Source: Aceticella autotrophica (GTDB lineage Bacteria; Bacillota; Thermoanaerobacteria; Thermoanaerobacterales; Thermoanaerobacteraceae). Taken from it: a stretch of DNA of 64,000 bases. The position numbers and the translations under genes were made by a program. Below, in pieces: positions 6,993 to 14,799 of this stretch (its first letter is position 1; each line of letters opens with the position of its first letter). The DNA is taken from contig NZ_CP060096.1 of the NCBI RefSeq assembly GCF_017357865.1, positions 2,203,619 to 2,267,618 on the forward strand. Direction: 5' to 3'. The notes under the pieces are model-generated. The model was not told where the DNA came from. It saw nothing but the letters and a program-made list of their open reading frames with translations, and searched no databases.

Positions 6993-7889
6993 TTATTGCT
7001 TTATGAGACCTACACCAGTACAACATTCATACTCAATTTGCAGTGTAACATGATGTATATTAAAAGCTTCTTTGAGAATACTTTCAACCTGTTTTATTAT
7101 CTCTCTTACCTGACTCAATTTAATATCTTCTTTTACATTAATATGACATTCAAAATATACATCTTTATCATTAGTCTGCCATACATGTACATGATGTATA
7201 TCCTTAATTTCTGGAAGTTTCTCAATTTCTGTCTTTATTTTATCAAGATTTATACAATCCGGTACCCCTTGCATCAGTATTTTTAATGTTTCATTTATAA
7301 TGTCAAAACTTTCTTTAATAATATAGATACCTATCAATATTGTTAATAATGGATCAATCCAATAAATTTTATATTCATATATCAATATTCCTGCAACAAT
7401 AACTCCAAATGAGGACATAGCATCTGCCAACATATGAATGTATGCAGATTTTACATTTAAATTATCTACTGCATTTTTCCTTAAAATAAGAGCCGAAAAT
7501 ATATTGGCTGCAAGACATATAACTGCAGTTGTAATCATTAATACACCCTTTACCGGTTCCGGTCTTAAAAATTTAAAATATGCTTCTTTAAAAAGATAAA
7601 TTGAAACAATTACAAGCACTGAAGCATTAAACAAAGCTGCCAGAATTTCTGCTCTTTTATATCCAAAGGTCATTCTTTCATTGTTTTTCTTTTTTGATAT
7701 CTTAAAAGCAAAATAGCTTATTATGACTGATATGCCATCACTGAAATTATGGAGAGCATCAGATATAAGCGAAAGACTTCCAGCCAAGATACCTCCTACA
7801 ATTTCCGCAATTGTTATTGCAAAATTTAAAAACACTGTTATAATCAGATTCTTACCACTTATTTCCTCATGGTCATGGTGATGCCCCAT
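6993..7889 (-). CDS. Cation diffusion facilitator (CzcD/ZitB-like) metal exporter
   Basis: A 298-residue CDF transporter with six membrane helices and a cytoplasmic C-terminal ferredoxin-like domain (about 210-290). The transport site is complete: His47 and Asp51 in ALHNFSD (helix 2), and His152 and Asp156 in HMLADAMSS (helix 5). This HD/HD set is typical of Zn2+/Cd2+/Co2+ exporters. The N terminus HHHDH (3-7) and C-terminal CC add soft-metal ligands. It is convergent with the DGC operon. Inference: metal export linked to the ArsR-controlled island, although it has its own upstream region. Confidence 0.9.
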   Translation of the reverse strand: MGHHHDHEEISGKNLIITVFLNFAITIAEIVGGILAGSLSLISDALHNFSDGISVIISYFAFKISKKKNNERMTFGYKRAEILAALFNASVLVIVSIYLFKEAYFKFLRPEPVKGVLMITTAVICLAANIFSALILRKNAVDNLNVKSAYIHMLADAMSSFGVIVAGILIYEYKIYWIDPLLTILIGIYIIKESFDIINETLKILMQGVPDCINLDKIKTEIEKLPEIKDIHHVHVWQTNDKDVYFECHINVKEDIKLSQVREIIKQVESILKEAFNIHHVTLQIEYECCTGVGLIKQ

Positions 7890-8567
7890 AATTTATTCCT
7901 CCTATCAGCCATTTTATTGAATTTAATCTACGGTACATCTCCTTCATTTTACATTGTATCACATTCCTAAACAATATTTTCACTTTGTTAACATAAATAC
8001 ATCAATATCAACTCCTATCTCAAAAAATATATAATATTTAATTAAATAATTATATTATTGTATTAATATTATACTACTAAAATATTAATAGTCAATATTG
8101 AAATCTTTATTAATATATGCTGTTATAAGGTTATTATCTTCATTTTATTATTGATATATCCCAATATCTCAAATTTACCAATAGCTTAATAGAAAGTCTC
8201 GCCACTTGTGACGGGGATGAATGCTTATATTAGCATTTGATTTTCACAAGTTATAATGATATAATAATATTAAAGAAAACAAAGAAATTGATAAGCAGTA
8301 TGGTGATATAAAGTTAATCCTAGGGAATTAGACTCATTACCTTATGCTATCGCTAATATCTCGTAAGAGGTATAGATAGTAAAGTCTGTTGAAACAGGTT
8401 AGTGCCTGTATGTTGTAGAAGATGCAATAGACAGATTAATCCTACAACGCATCTTGAGAGTGCAGAAGAAACCTGCAAGTAAACAGAACCTCCGTTACTT
8501 GTGGCGGAGAGCAGTCAGGCCACTTGCTTAAAATTATCATCACTTTAGTGTAAAGTACAAAAAAATT

Positions 8568-8602
8568 GCCCTAAACATTATATAATGTTCAGGGCAATTT
8601 TT
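8568..8602 (-). terminator. Bidirectional Rho-independent terminator
   Basis: AAATTGCCCT...AACATT pairs with AATGTT...AGGGCAATTT, a stem of about 16 bp with U-runs on both sides. It lies just beyond the 3' end of the 8630-8932 ferredoxin gene. Part of its right arm (TTCAGGGCAATTTTTT) recurs at about 8957-8972, upstream of the same gene. Confidence 0.8.
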
Positions 8603-8627
8603 AGACAACAGAATCGTCCCAGTGTCT
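8603..8627. repeat. Mini-hairpin repeat, copy 2
   Basis: On the minus strand AGACACTGGGACGATTCTGTTGTCT has AGACA/TGTCT stem ends and the GGGACG core shared with copies at 6951, 8992 and 10564. It is intergenic, directly after the ferredoxin gene stop. Confidence 0.5.
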
Positions 8628-8629
8628 TT

Positions 8630-8932
8630 TTATTTAATTTTGCCTTCTTCTTTTAATTGTTTTTTAACCTTTGCCCACATACCTTCCTTTTTATAAAATT
8701 CACGTAATTCATTCAAGTCCGGAAACGAAATAGCTTTCCCAAGACAAAGGTTGGCACAAGTCATACAACCTACTAAACAATTATATGGTCTTGCAACAAC
8801 AGGTCCGTTTTCCGTCCAATCATAAACATTTTTACCGCAATTCATACAAATCCCACATTTGACGCATTTTTCAGGATCAATTGTAGGAAACCAATTAACC
8901 TTTTCCCTTGGATAATCAACTAACCAAGCCAT
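8630..8932 (-). CDS. Dicluster 4Fe-4S ferredoxin-like protein (paralogue of 5024-5317)
   Basis: A 100-residue protein with Cys23, 26, 29 and 32 and Cys52, 56, 59 and 63. The second quartet has the same CxxxCxxCxxxC spacing as the ferredoxin at 5024-5317, and the N terminus carries the matching YPREKVNWFPTIDPEKC block. The first quartet is CxxCxxCxxC without the usual Pro. It lies downstream of the TauE-type exporter on the same strand, 88 bp away with one mini-hairpin repeat between. Inference: a second electron carrier for the same island, working with the TauE/Fe-S gene set. Confidence 0.78.
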   Translation of the reverse strand: MAWLVDYPREKVNWFPTIDPEKCVKCGICMNCGKNVYDWTENGPVVARPYNCLVGCMTCANLCLGKAISFPDLNELREFYKKEGMWAKVKKQLKEEGKIK

Positions 8933-8991
8933 ACTAATTCCTCCTTTAATTCGATATTCAGGGCAATTTTTTATATAGTGTACCCCTGCAT

Positions 8992-9014
8992 GGCAAACAA
9001 AACGTCCCCTTGCC
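8992..9014. repeat. Mini-hairpin repeat, copy 3
   Basis: GGCAA/TTGCC ends frame ACAAAACGTCCCC. The minus strand reads GGGGACGTTTTGT. It is nearly identical to copy 4 at 10564-10586. Confidence 0.55.
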
Positions 9015-9020
9015 TAAGTC

Positions 9021-9848
9021 CTATATAGGCAAATGCAGCCATGCAAATACACCCATCATTTTTAATCCCATATACAAGAATACAATAACGAAAATTGTTT
9101 TTAGCTGCTTTGCAGGAACTTTGTGGGCAATTAGTGACCCAACCACTGCCAATGGAATACTTGTACCTGCCAAAGCCAAGAACTGTACCCAATTGACATA
9201 ACCTGTGGAATATAGAGGCAACCCAGCAACTCCTAAGCCATTTATCAAGTAGGATATTGCACCACCTAAAGCGGAAAATGCCATCATAAGCATAGATGTC
9301 CCAATGGCTTCATGCATTTTAAATCTTAAAGCAAGAACCATAACAGGTACCATCAATACTCCGCCACCGATTCCAATAATTCCCGATACAATACCCAATA
9401 ATATGCCGCATATTACATATATCCATACGCTATCTACAGGCTCTTCATCTTGTTTTATAGGTTTTGCAGTTGCCATCCTTATAGCACCTAAAACTACAGC
9501 AATACCAAATGCCTCTGTAAGAACTGCACCTGGTGTCTTAGAAGCAATATACGCACCTAAAAAAGAACCTGCAAAAGCTGATATTCCAAGAAGCATTCCC
9601 TGTTTCCATCTGACGGCTCCCTTATAATGATGTGTAATCGCACCGCTGATGGATGTAGGAAGCACAACCATCAAGTTAGTACCAAAAGCAACCCTAATAG
9701 CAATAGTAGGATCCACACCTAAGCTTTTTAAAAGCCAGAACTGAACCGGAACCATAATAAAGCATCCGCCAACGCCAAGCATACCTGAAGCAAAGCCTAC
9801 CGCCGCACCGGTTATGAGTAAAATTATAATCTCTGTCGTTAAACTCAT
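9021..9848 (-). CDS. TauE/SafE-family sulfite/organosulfur exporter-like permease
   Basis: A 275-residue membrane protein with the two-repeat layout of the TauE/SafE family. GMLGVGGCFIMVPV (near 24-37) and GIIGIGGGVLMVPVMVLAL (near 160-178) are the repeated glycine-rich signatures, separated by a polar linker (about 130-140). Members move sulfite, sulfoacetate and other sulfur anions. The gene follows the 15-residue CTCWW peptide ORF and an Fe-S domain gene, and precedes a ferredoxin, all on the same strand. Inference: moves a sulfur anion connected with the Hdr-like/DGC island. The substrate is not determined by sequence. Confidence 0.85.
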   Translation of the reverse strand: MSLTTEIIILLITGAAVGFASGMLGVGGCFIMVPVQFWLLKSLGVDPTIAIRVAFGTNLMVVLPTSISGAITHHYKGAVRWKQGMLLGISAFAGSFLGAYIASKTPGAVLTEAFGIAVVLGAIRMATAKPIKQDEEPVDSVWIYVICGILLGIVSGIIGIGGGVLMVPVMVLALRFKMHEAIGTSMLMMAFSALGGAISYLINGLGVAGLPLYSTGYVNWVQFLALAGTSIPLAVVGSLIAHKVPAKQLKTIFVIVFLYMGLKMMGVFAWLHLPI

Positions 9849-9901
9849 GTTAAATCTCCTCCTTATTTAATATTTTAGTAGAGCAAATTAAAAAAGGAAA
9901 A

Positions 9902-9949
9902 TTAATAACCATCCCACCAGCATGTACAAACGGTATATCCATACTTCAT
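9902..9949 (-). CDS. 15-residue CTCWW micropeptide
   Basis: A short ORF encodes MKYGYTVCTCWWDGY and then TAA. It has a near-perfect RBS AGGAGG (complement of 9958-9963) 8 nt before the ATG. It sits between the Fe-S domain gene and the TauE-type permease on the same strand. The Cys-X-Cys followed by Trp-Trp and the aromatic richness are unusual for a random ORF. It could be a metal- or sulfur-binding microprotein or a translated regulatory leader. I recognise no family, so the call rests on the RBS, spacing and composition. Confidence 0.45.
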   Translation of the reverse strand: MKYGYTVCTCWWDGY

Positions 9950-9984
9950 AATAAAAGCCTCCTTATATGCTTATGAATAAATTC

Positions 9985-10533
9985 TCAGAGCATCTCTGAT
10001 ATCTTTATATAATTTTCCGAGTCCAGCACCAGTTCCGAACAATCCGCAAGCGATACCTCATCTAATGCCAGTTTAGCAGCAAAAGCCATACAGGTCGAAA
10101 AACCACATTTTTTACAATTACTCTTAGGCAAATATTTAAAGATATCAATTGCCTTTGGCTGTTTCCATTCCTTGTAACTCGGTTCAATTTGTTCTCTCTG
10201 GAGAATGATATCATTGATGTATTTAATACACTCCTCGCTAATCTTATTAGCCGTATCTTTCTCTACAAAAGACCTTATAGACACTGTTTCCCCTTGAATT
10301 GCAACAGTCCATGGTTTGCCTTTATATTTTTCCGGGAATCCTCTAAAGTTAAATTTTATCCAATTCAGCTTGGAAATATATTTTGCTTTCTCGGCTGTAG
10401 CATTGATATACGGAAGTAAGTCTGTAAGGTCGCGGTCTACAGTTAATGTTGCAACAAGATTCTCGCTTCCGGCATGACAAGCTGTATAATCAAGTTTCAT
10501 CTTATAATCCTTAATTATCGATAATTCTTCCAT
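9985..10533 (-). CDS. Fe-S domain protein with CxxCG...C cluster (PF04060-like C-terminus)
   Basis: A 182-residue protein. The N-terminal 125 residues are not recognised. The C terminus has Cys140, Cys143, Cys148 and Cys165 in the pattern CKKCGFSTCMAFA...C, the four-cysteine 4Fe-4S domain found in the corrinoid/Fe-S subunit of CO dehydrogenase-acetyl-CoA synthase and in Rnf-type proteins. It is first in the direction of the set Fe-S protein, CTCWW peptide, TauE permease, ferredoxin. Inference: a redox component of that set; no enzymatic activity can be assigned. Mini-hairpin repeat copy 4 lies upstream. Confidence 0.65.
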   Translation of the reverse strand: MEELSIIKDYKMKLDYTACHAGSENLVATLTVDRDLTDLLPYINATAEKAKYISKLNWIKFNFRGFPEKYKGKPWTVAIQGETVSIRSFVEKDTANKISEECIKYINDIILQREQIEPSYKEWKQPKAIDIFKYLPKSNCKKCGFSTCMAFAAKLALDEVSLADCSELVLDSENYIKISEML

Positions 10534-10563
10534 TTTTATCCTCCATTTCTAAGTTAAGTATGT

Positions 10564-10586
10564 GGCAAACAAAACGTCCCTTTGCC
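10564..10586. repeat. Mini-hairpin repeat, copy 4
   Basis: GGCAAA/TTTGCC frames CAAAACGTCCC; its sequence is almost the same as copy 3. It is intergenic. Confidence 0.55.
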
Positions 10587-10704
10587 CTCTTATCTCTTCA
10601 ATCAAATTTTTTTGATTTGTTTATTTTATTATAAACCCAAATTATATTATAGTCAATATAACTTTTGCAAAATAAATAAAAAAACCATCCCCTGTCTGAA
10701 TGTA

Positions 10705-11244
10705 TCAAAAGAGGATGGTTGCAACATAAATATGTGTTATATATGAAAATATAATCCCTATACTTGAACCTATTAAAACATCTGAGGGATAGTGTAAACC
10801 CATATAAATCCTTGATATGCTTATAACAACTGCTAAAATAATAAATAGAGCGGCAAACCATGGGAAGAAAAATGAAAATGATACAGCTAATGAAAAACTT
10901 GCCGTTGCATGACCCGATGGAAAAGAATAATCTCTTAATAAATATTTAAATGTATTTGCCTCTGGTAAAATCATATATGGTCGCGGTCTTGTACAGAGTC
11001 TTTTTAATATCTGTACAAATAAATGACTGCTGGTTAAGGTTGTTAGTGCTTCAATAGCCGATATCTTTAAGCTGTCCTTACCTAACAAAATAAATAATAA
11101 ACATGAAAGAACAGAAAAGTATGGACCTCCTATATGAGTTATTTTCGGCATAATCTTATCTAAGGTATTACATTTAATTTTTTTATTTAATATATAGAAA
11201 ATATTCCTGTCCTCCGTTATTAACAATCTTTTAACTGCTGTCAC
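10705..11244 (-). CDS. PAP2-family membrane phosphatase
   Basis: A 179-residue integral membrane protein with the three PAP2 motifs: KRLCTRPRP (Lys81-Pro89), FPSGHAT (PSGH at 109-112) and SRIYMGLHYPSD (Arg145, His151, Asp155). Membrane helices surround these. Family members dephosphorylate lipid phosphates such as phosphatidate or undecaprenyl pyrophosphate on the outer membrane face. It is directly downstream (13 bp) of a diacylglycerol-type glycosyltransferase, so the pair probably shares a transcript and acts in lipid or glycolipid metabolism. Confidence 0.88.
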   Translation of the reverse strand: MTAVKRLLITEDRNIFYILNKKIKCNTLDKIMPKITHIGGPYFSVLSCLLFILLGKDSLKISAIEALTTLTSSHLFVQILKRLCTRPRPYMILPEANTFKYLLRDYSFPSGHATASFSLAVSFSFFFPWFAALFIILAVVISISRIYMGLHYPSDVLIGSSIGIIFSYITHIYVATILF

Positions 11245-11257
11245 GGGGGATACCTCC

Positions 11258-12373
11258 TTAAAGATTAATTATATTTTTTTGACTTTTTTTTATGATAATT
11301 TCACATACCTTATCAGCTGAATACATAATCGTCAATTCTGCCATACGTTCACTTATTTTCTCAAGTTTAGTTTTATCATTAATAAGAGTAAATATTTTCT
11401 TGTCCAATGTATCTATATCTTTAATCCTTAATGCTATTCTTTTTTTGAGAAGGAATTTAAGATTTCTTTCCTCCTGACCGGGAATTGGATCAAACACAAC
11501 TATGGGAAGCCTTTTTGTAATTGCTTCGGTTATTGTTAACCCACCGCTTTTAGTTATCAAAATATCCGATGCATCCATAAATTCATGTACATTATCTACA
11601 TGACCATATACTGATACATTTTTTCCTGTATTTTCTAATAGCGTATTTTTAAGATTATTATTATATCCGCAAATAACCGCTAATTGTAAATCTTCATTCT
11701 TCTGCAACACCTTAACTGCTTTTTTTATATTTCCAAGTCCTAATCCCCCTCCCATTATAAGTATAAGGGTTTTATTCAAATCAAAGTTCAGCTTTTTTTT
11801 CATTTCTGTTTTGTCATTTTTTTTATAAAAAGCCTCATCAATTGGAATTCCTGTTACATAAATTTTATCCTCTTTAATACCCATTTCCATCATTTGATTT
11901 TTCATTTCTTCACTGCCTACAAAATAACCATCTATATACCAATGTATCCAGTATGCATGAACATCATAATCTGTTAATATTGCATATACTGGTATATCAA
12001 GATTTTTTTTCATATGTGACAATATTGAACAAGAAAAGGGATGTGTACATATTATAGCATCTGGTGCATAATCCAGTACATAATCTTTTATAAATTTATA
12101 TACGGAAATTCCAACTAATTTATTTATTTTCCTTTCAATTTTATCCCTTTCCATCTCATACAAATAACCATATAAATCAGGTGTCAGTTTAATTGTTTTT
12201 AAATATATCTGTGCTGTTAAATTCGAAAGACCAGGAAATTTTTCGCCAAATGGATTCGCCACAAAAGCCTCAATATTGTCATATTTCTCAAAAGCCTTTT
12301 TCAAAGCAAGCGCTGTCCTTTTATGACCAGTCCCTATATCCTCATATAAAATCAGTATCTTTTTTTTATTCAT
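11258..12373 (-). CDS. MGDG synthase/UgtP-like diacylglycerol glycosyltransferase
   Basis: A 371-residue GT-B glycosyltransferase. The N-terminal LYEDIGTGHKRTALALKKAF block is the MGDG synthase/UgtP acceptor-lipid signature. The C-terminal half holds the MurG-like nucleotide-sugar region (MGGGLGLGNIKKAV near 208, and DILITKSGGLTITEAITKRLP near 270-290). Role in the family: transfers glucose or galactose from UDP-sugar to diacylglycerol at the cytoplasmic membrane, giving glycolipids and lipoteichoic acid anchors. It is paired with a PAP2 phosphatase that could supply diacylglycerol. Substrate sugar and processivity are not visible. Confidence 0.85.
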   Translation of the reverse strand: MNKKKILILYEDIGTGHKRTALALKKAFEKYDNIEAFVANPFGEKFPGLSNLTAQIYLKTIKLTPDLYGYLYEMERDKIERKINKLVGISVYKFIKDYVLDYAPDAIICTHPFSCSILSHMKKNLDIPVYAILTDYDVHAYWIHWYIDGYFVGSEEMKNQMMEMGIKEDKIYVTGIPIDEAFYKKNDKTEMKKKLNFDLNKTLILIMGGGLGLGNIKKAVKVLQKNEDLQLAVICGYNNNLKNTLLENTGKNVSVYGHVDNVHEFMDASDILITKSGGLTITEAITKRLPIVVFDPIPGQEERNLKFLLKKRIALRIKDIDTLDKKIFTLINDKTKLEKISERMAELTIMYSADKVCEIIIKKSQKNIINL

Positions 12374-12594
12374 TTCCAGTCCCTCTCATTCTCACTATAT
12401 AAATTATTCTATTGAATTATTAAAATTTAATTAAAATTATATTATAATTGTGTTAAATTTAATTTGATTAATAATTATTCAATTAATATTATACCATTAA
12501 CAAGATTTTTTGTAATCAATAAATTTTACAAAATAACAATGAAAAAACAAGAAATCTCCCTTGTACAAACAAAGAAGACTTCTTTTACTTTTAA

Positions 12595-13074
12595 TCAAAC
12601 TGACTGTTTCACACCTTCATGCCTTAGTAAATATTCTTTAAGCTTCAATCCCCATTTAAAGCCTGTAAGTCTGCCATTTTTTGCTATTACCCTATGACAA
12701 GGGATTATAATCGGGATCGGATTTTTATTCAATACACCGCCGACTGCTCTTGAAGCACCCGGCTTACCTATATTTTTTGCAATATCACTATATGTTGCAA
12801 TCTCACCATAAGGTATTTTTTTTACTTCATTCCATATCATCATCTGAAACTCAGTGGCTTGTATATCAAGTTTTAAATCAAACTCTTTAAGTTGTCCATC
12901 AAAATACTGTAATAATTGGCTTTTACATTCATCAATCCGACTATTTTCACCCTTTTTATTAAATATATGGTCATCATTTACTTTCGCAATATCTATATGA
13001 CATATCCCCTTACTTGATAAGTATATTTTCAATATGCCTATCGGTGTTTCAAGATAATCACAAATCATATTCAA
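12595..13074 (-). CDS. ogt: Methylated-DNA-protein-cysteine methyltransferase
   Basis: A 159-residue suicide repair enzyme. The acceptor motif IIPCHRVI holds Cys126. The preceding winged helix contains GEIATYSDIAKNIG and the arginine-finger segment GASRAVGGVLNKNP. The tail NGRLTGFKWGLKLKEYLLRHEG is typical. It removes alkyl groups from O6-alkylguanine in DNA by irreversible transfer to the cysteine. The length fits single-domain Ogt without an Ada domain. It has no apparent operon partners; a small membrane protein lies 56 bp upstream. Confidence 0.95.
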   Translation of the reverse strand: MNMICDYLETPIGILKIYLSSKGICHIDIAKVNDDHIFNKKGENSRIDECKSQLLQYFDGQLKEFDLKLDIQATEFQMMIWNEVKKIPYGEIATYSDIAKNIGKPGASRAVGGVLNKNPIPIIIPCHRVIAKNGRLTGFKWGLKLKEYLLRHEGVKQSV

Positions 13075-13130
13075 TCCACATCCTGATAAATATTGCTATT
13101 TGGTATCATTATTATTTATCTTCTTCGTCT

Positions 13131-13352
13131 TTATTTTAAGTCTTTTTCAAAATCAGTTTGTGCTGTTTCATCTTTTACAGGTGATATGCCTGATATCTTA
13201 TAAACGCTTTTTTCGATTGAAGCAAGCATTTTCATTTTTTTGTTATTTATTATTATATAATAAGTAACAAATACTATTGCTGCTATAGGCGTAGCAAGGG
13301 CTGCAAAAAAATTCAAAAAGGTCATAAAATAATAACTGAATGTTGGTGTCAT
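13131..13352 (-). CDS. Small single-span membrane protein, unknown function
   Basis: About 73 residues, with one strong hydrophobic segment (about 10-35) followed by a basic stretch NNKKMKM and an acidic, soluble C terminus. I prefer the ATG at 13352 (MTPTFSYYF) because AAAGGA lies about 10 nt upstream, whereas the longer GTG at 13361 would be almost touching it. No family is recognised. Topology suggests an N-out membrane anchor with a short cytoplasmic tail. Confidence 0.5.
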   Translation of the reverse strand: MTPTFSYYFMTFLNFFAALATPIAAIVFVTYYIIINNKKMKMLASIEKSVYKISGISPVKDETAQTDFEKDLK

Positions 13353-13526
13353 TATGTACACATCCTTTCTTTTTTATTTTAATCCTCCTGTTATATTATG
13401 TCACATATAAGATATAAAAACAATATAATTGCTGTTATTTTAGCCATCAATTAAATCTAATTTTAAATTCCTGTCGATTTGTTATAAAATAAAAATAAAC
13501 ATATCTTAGGTTTAGGGGGCAAAACA

Positions 13527-14420
13527 ATGAAACTAAATAAAATAAATAGAAATACTTATTACATTGATAATTCTACTAATATCGGAGTATATATATTTAA
13601 AAATAAAAATTGCCTGTTGATTGATACAGGGATAAATAACGGACAGGCAAGAAAAGTTGATAATATTTTAATCGAAAATAATTTACATCCTAAATATATT
13701 ATCAATACTCATAATCACCTTGACCACTGTGGGGGAAATATATATTTTCAAAATAATTATAAAGGATGCGAAGTATATGCTTCTAAGAAAGAAGGTGTTT
13801 TCATGGAAAATCCTGAACTTAGAAATATAATTTTCTTTTCCGCAAATCCAATAAAGGATTTCTGTAATGTAAACAAGGCATTTATTGTAAATCATGTTCT
13901 TGATTATAACATGAACAAAATTGGTGATATAAAATTCAAAATAATTCCTTTGCCGGGGCATACCATTGAACAAATAGGTATAATTACACCTGATAGGGTT
14001 TGCTTTCTAAGCGACAGCATATTTAGCGAAAATATCCTTAGGAAATATTCGCTGCCATTTTTATTTGACATAGAAAAAAGTATTGCAACACTAAAAAACT
14101 TAAAAGAAATCGATGCAGACTATTTTGTAATAAGCCATATAAAAAAAATACTTAATAAAAATGAAATTGATGACCTTACAGATAAAAATATTGCGAATAT
14201 CAATAACAATATAGAAACCATGCTTGAAATTTTAGAACAGCCTCAAACAAGAGAAGACCTACTGCAAAATATGATATTGTTAAATAATCTTCCTATAAAC
14301 TTCCCGCAATATTATTTTTATTTATCATCAGTTTCCGCATTTCTAACATATATGAGAGACAAAAACCTTATTAATTACTTTATAGAAAATGGAAAAATAT
14401 ATTTTTATAAAGACCGTTAA
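13527..14420 (+). CDS. Metallo-beta-lactamase-fold hydrolase
   Basis: A 297-residue protein. The MBL metal site NTHNHLDHCGGN appears near 59-70, with a further LPGHTIEQIG segment near 148, LSDS near 165 and a later SHIKK His. Substrate classes for this fold include glyoxalase II-like thioesters, lactones and RNA. The C-terminal 80 residues look helical and may form a winged-helix-like extension, as in some SoxH/glyoxalase-II-like proteins. A strong RBS (AGGGGGC at 13514-13520) precedes the ATG. It is monocistronic, ending in a hairpin terminator. The substrate is unknown. Confidence 0.82.
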   Translation: MKLNKINRNTYYIDNSTNIGVYIFKNKNCLLIDTGINNGQARKVDNILIENNLHPKYIINTHNHLDHCGGNIYFQNNYKGCEVYASKKEGVFMENPELRNIIFFSANPIKDFCNVNKAFIVNHVLDYNMNKIGDIKFKIIPLPGHTIEQIGIITPDRVCFLSDSIFSENILRKYSLPFLFDIEKSIATLKNLKEIDADYFVISHIKKILNKNEIDDLTDKNIANINNNIETMLEILEQPQTREDLLQNMILLNNLPINFPQYYFYLSSVSAFLTYMRDKNLINYFIENGKIYFYKDR

Positions 14421-14440
14421 TGGATAATTCGACGGTCTTT
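14409..14440 (+). terminator. Rho-independent terminator of the MBL gene
   Basis: AAAGACCGT (14409-14417) pairs with ACGGTCTTT (14432-14440). The left arm is inside the coding end and the stop codon is in the loop. Confidence 0.7.
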
Positions 14441-14460
14441 ATACTTGTAGAATCAACTCG

Positions 14461-14595
14461 TTATGAATTGCAGCTAACCGGTATATCTTTGACATTTTCA
14501 TTGTTAATGACATTCAAACACTGACTCAAATCATTTAAATCTTTTGGCAGTTTATCCCCTCTTACTATCCCCTTTTCTATTTCTAGCCTATCTTA
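14461..14595 (-). pseudogene. Decayed 3' gene fragment
   Basis: On the minus strand an open stretch of about 42 codons reads ...EIEKGIVRGDKLPKDLND... and ends at a TAA at 14461-14463, after in-frame upstream stops near 14596. The composition is protein-like, but there is no start or RBS, so this looks like the tail of a lost gene. The rest of the 14441-14799 gap shows nothing else recognisable. Confidence 0.3.
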
Positions 14596-14799
14596 TTACA
14601 ACTTGTCTGGGTAAAATAAGATTCATTGATCTAAAGGAAATCTCTTGATATACGCTTGTAGAAAAATTACTATAAAAAATGGGGATAGACATTAATTTTA
14701 GATAAACCTTTGTCAGTATCCCCGCTACTGCTATTACCAAAAAAGCCATTAAAAATATAATTAATAAATCTATATAAATATTGGCTTTGATAAACTAAC

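Larger units (their letters stand above)
7890..8629. other. 740-bp gene-free stretch with possible IS200/IS605-end relics
   Basis: No protein gene is found here. Two hairpins share a CACTTGTG core: 8197-8217 (followed by GATGAATGC and an ATGCT/AGCAT hairpin to about 8237) and CTCCG/CGGAG at 8490-8509. The second is followed by AGCAGTCA, and about 230 nt of stem-rich sequence precedes it. This style recalls the right ends or guide-RNA-like tails of IS200/IS605 (TnpB) elements, but no tnpA or tnpB fragment remains. The left part (7900-8160) is AT-rich without recognisable features. Confidence 0.3.

Noticed and set aside
7890..8629. Group II intron remnant
   Set aside because: No domain V hairpin or reverse-transcriptase fragment; the hairpins fit IS200/IS605-type ends slightly better.
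10598..10861. 87-codon minus ORF overlapping the PAP2 gene
   Set aside because: A frame-shifted shadow of the PAP2 reading frame with a spurious Cys/Tyr-rich sequence.
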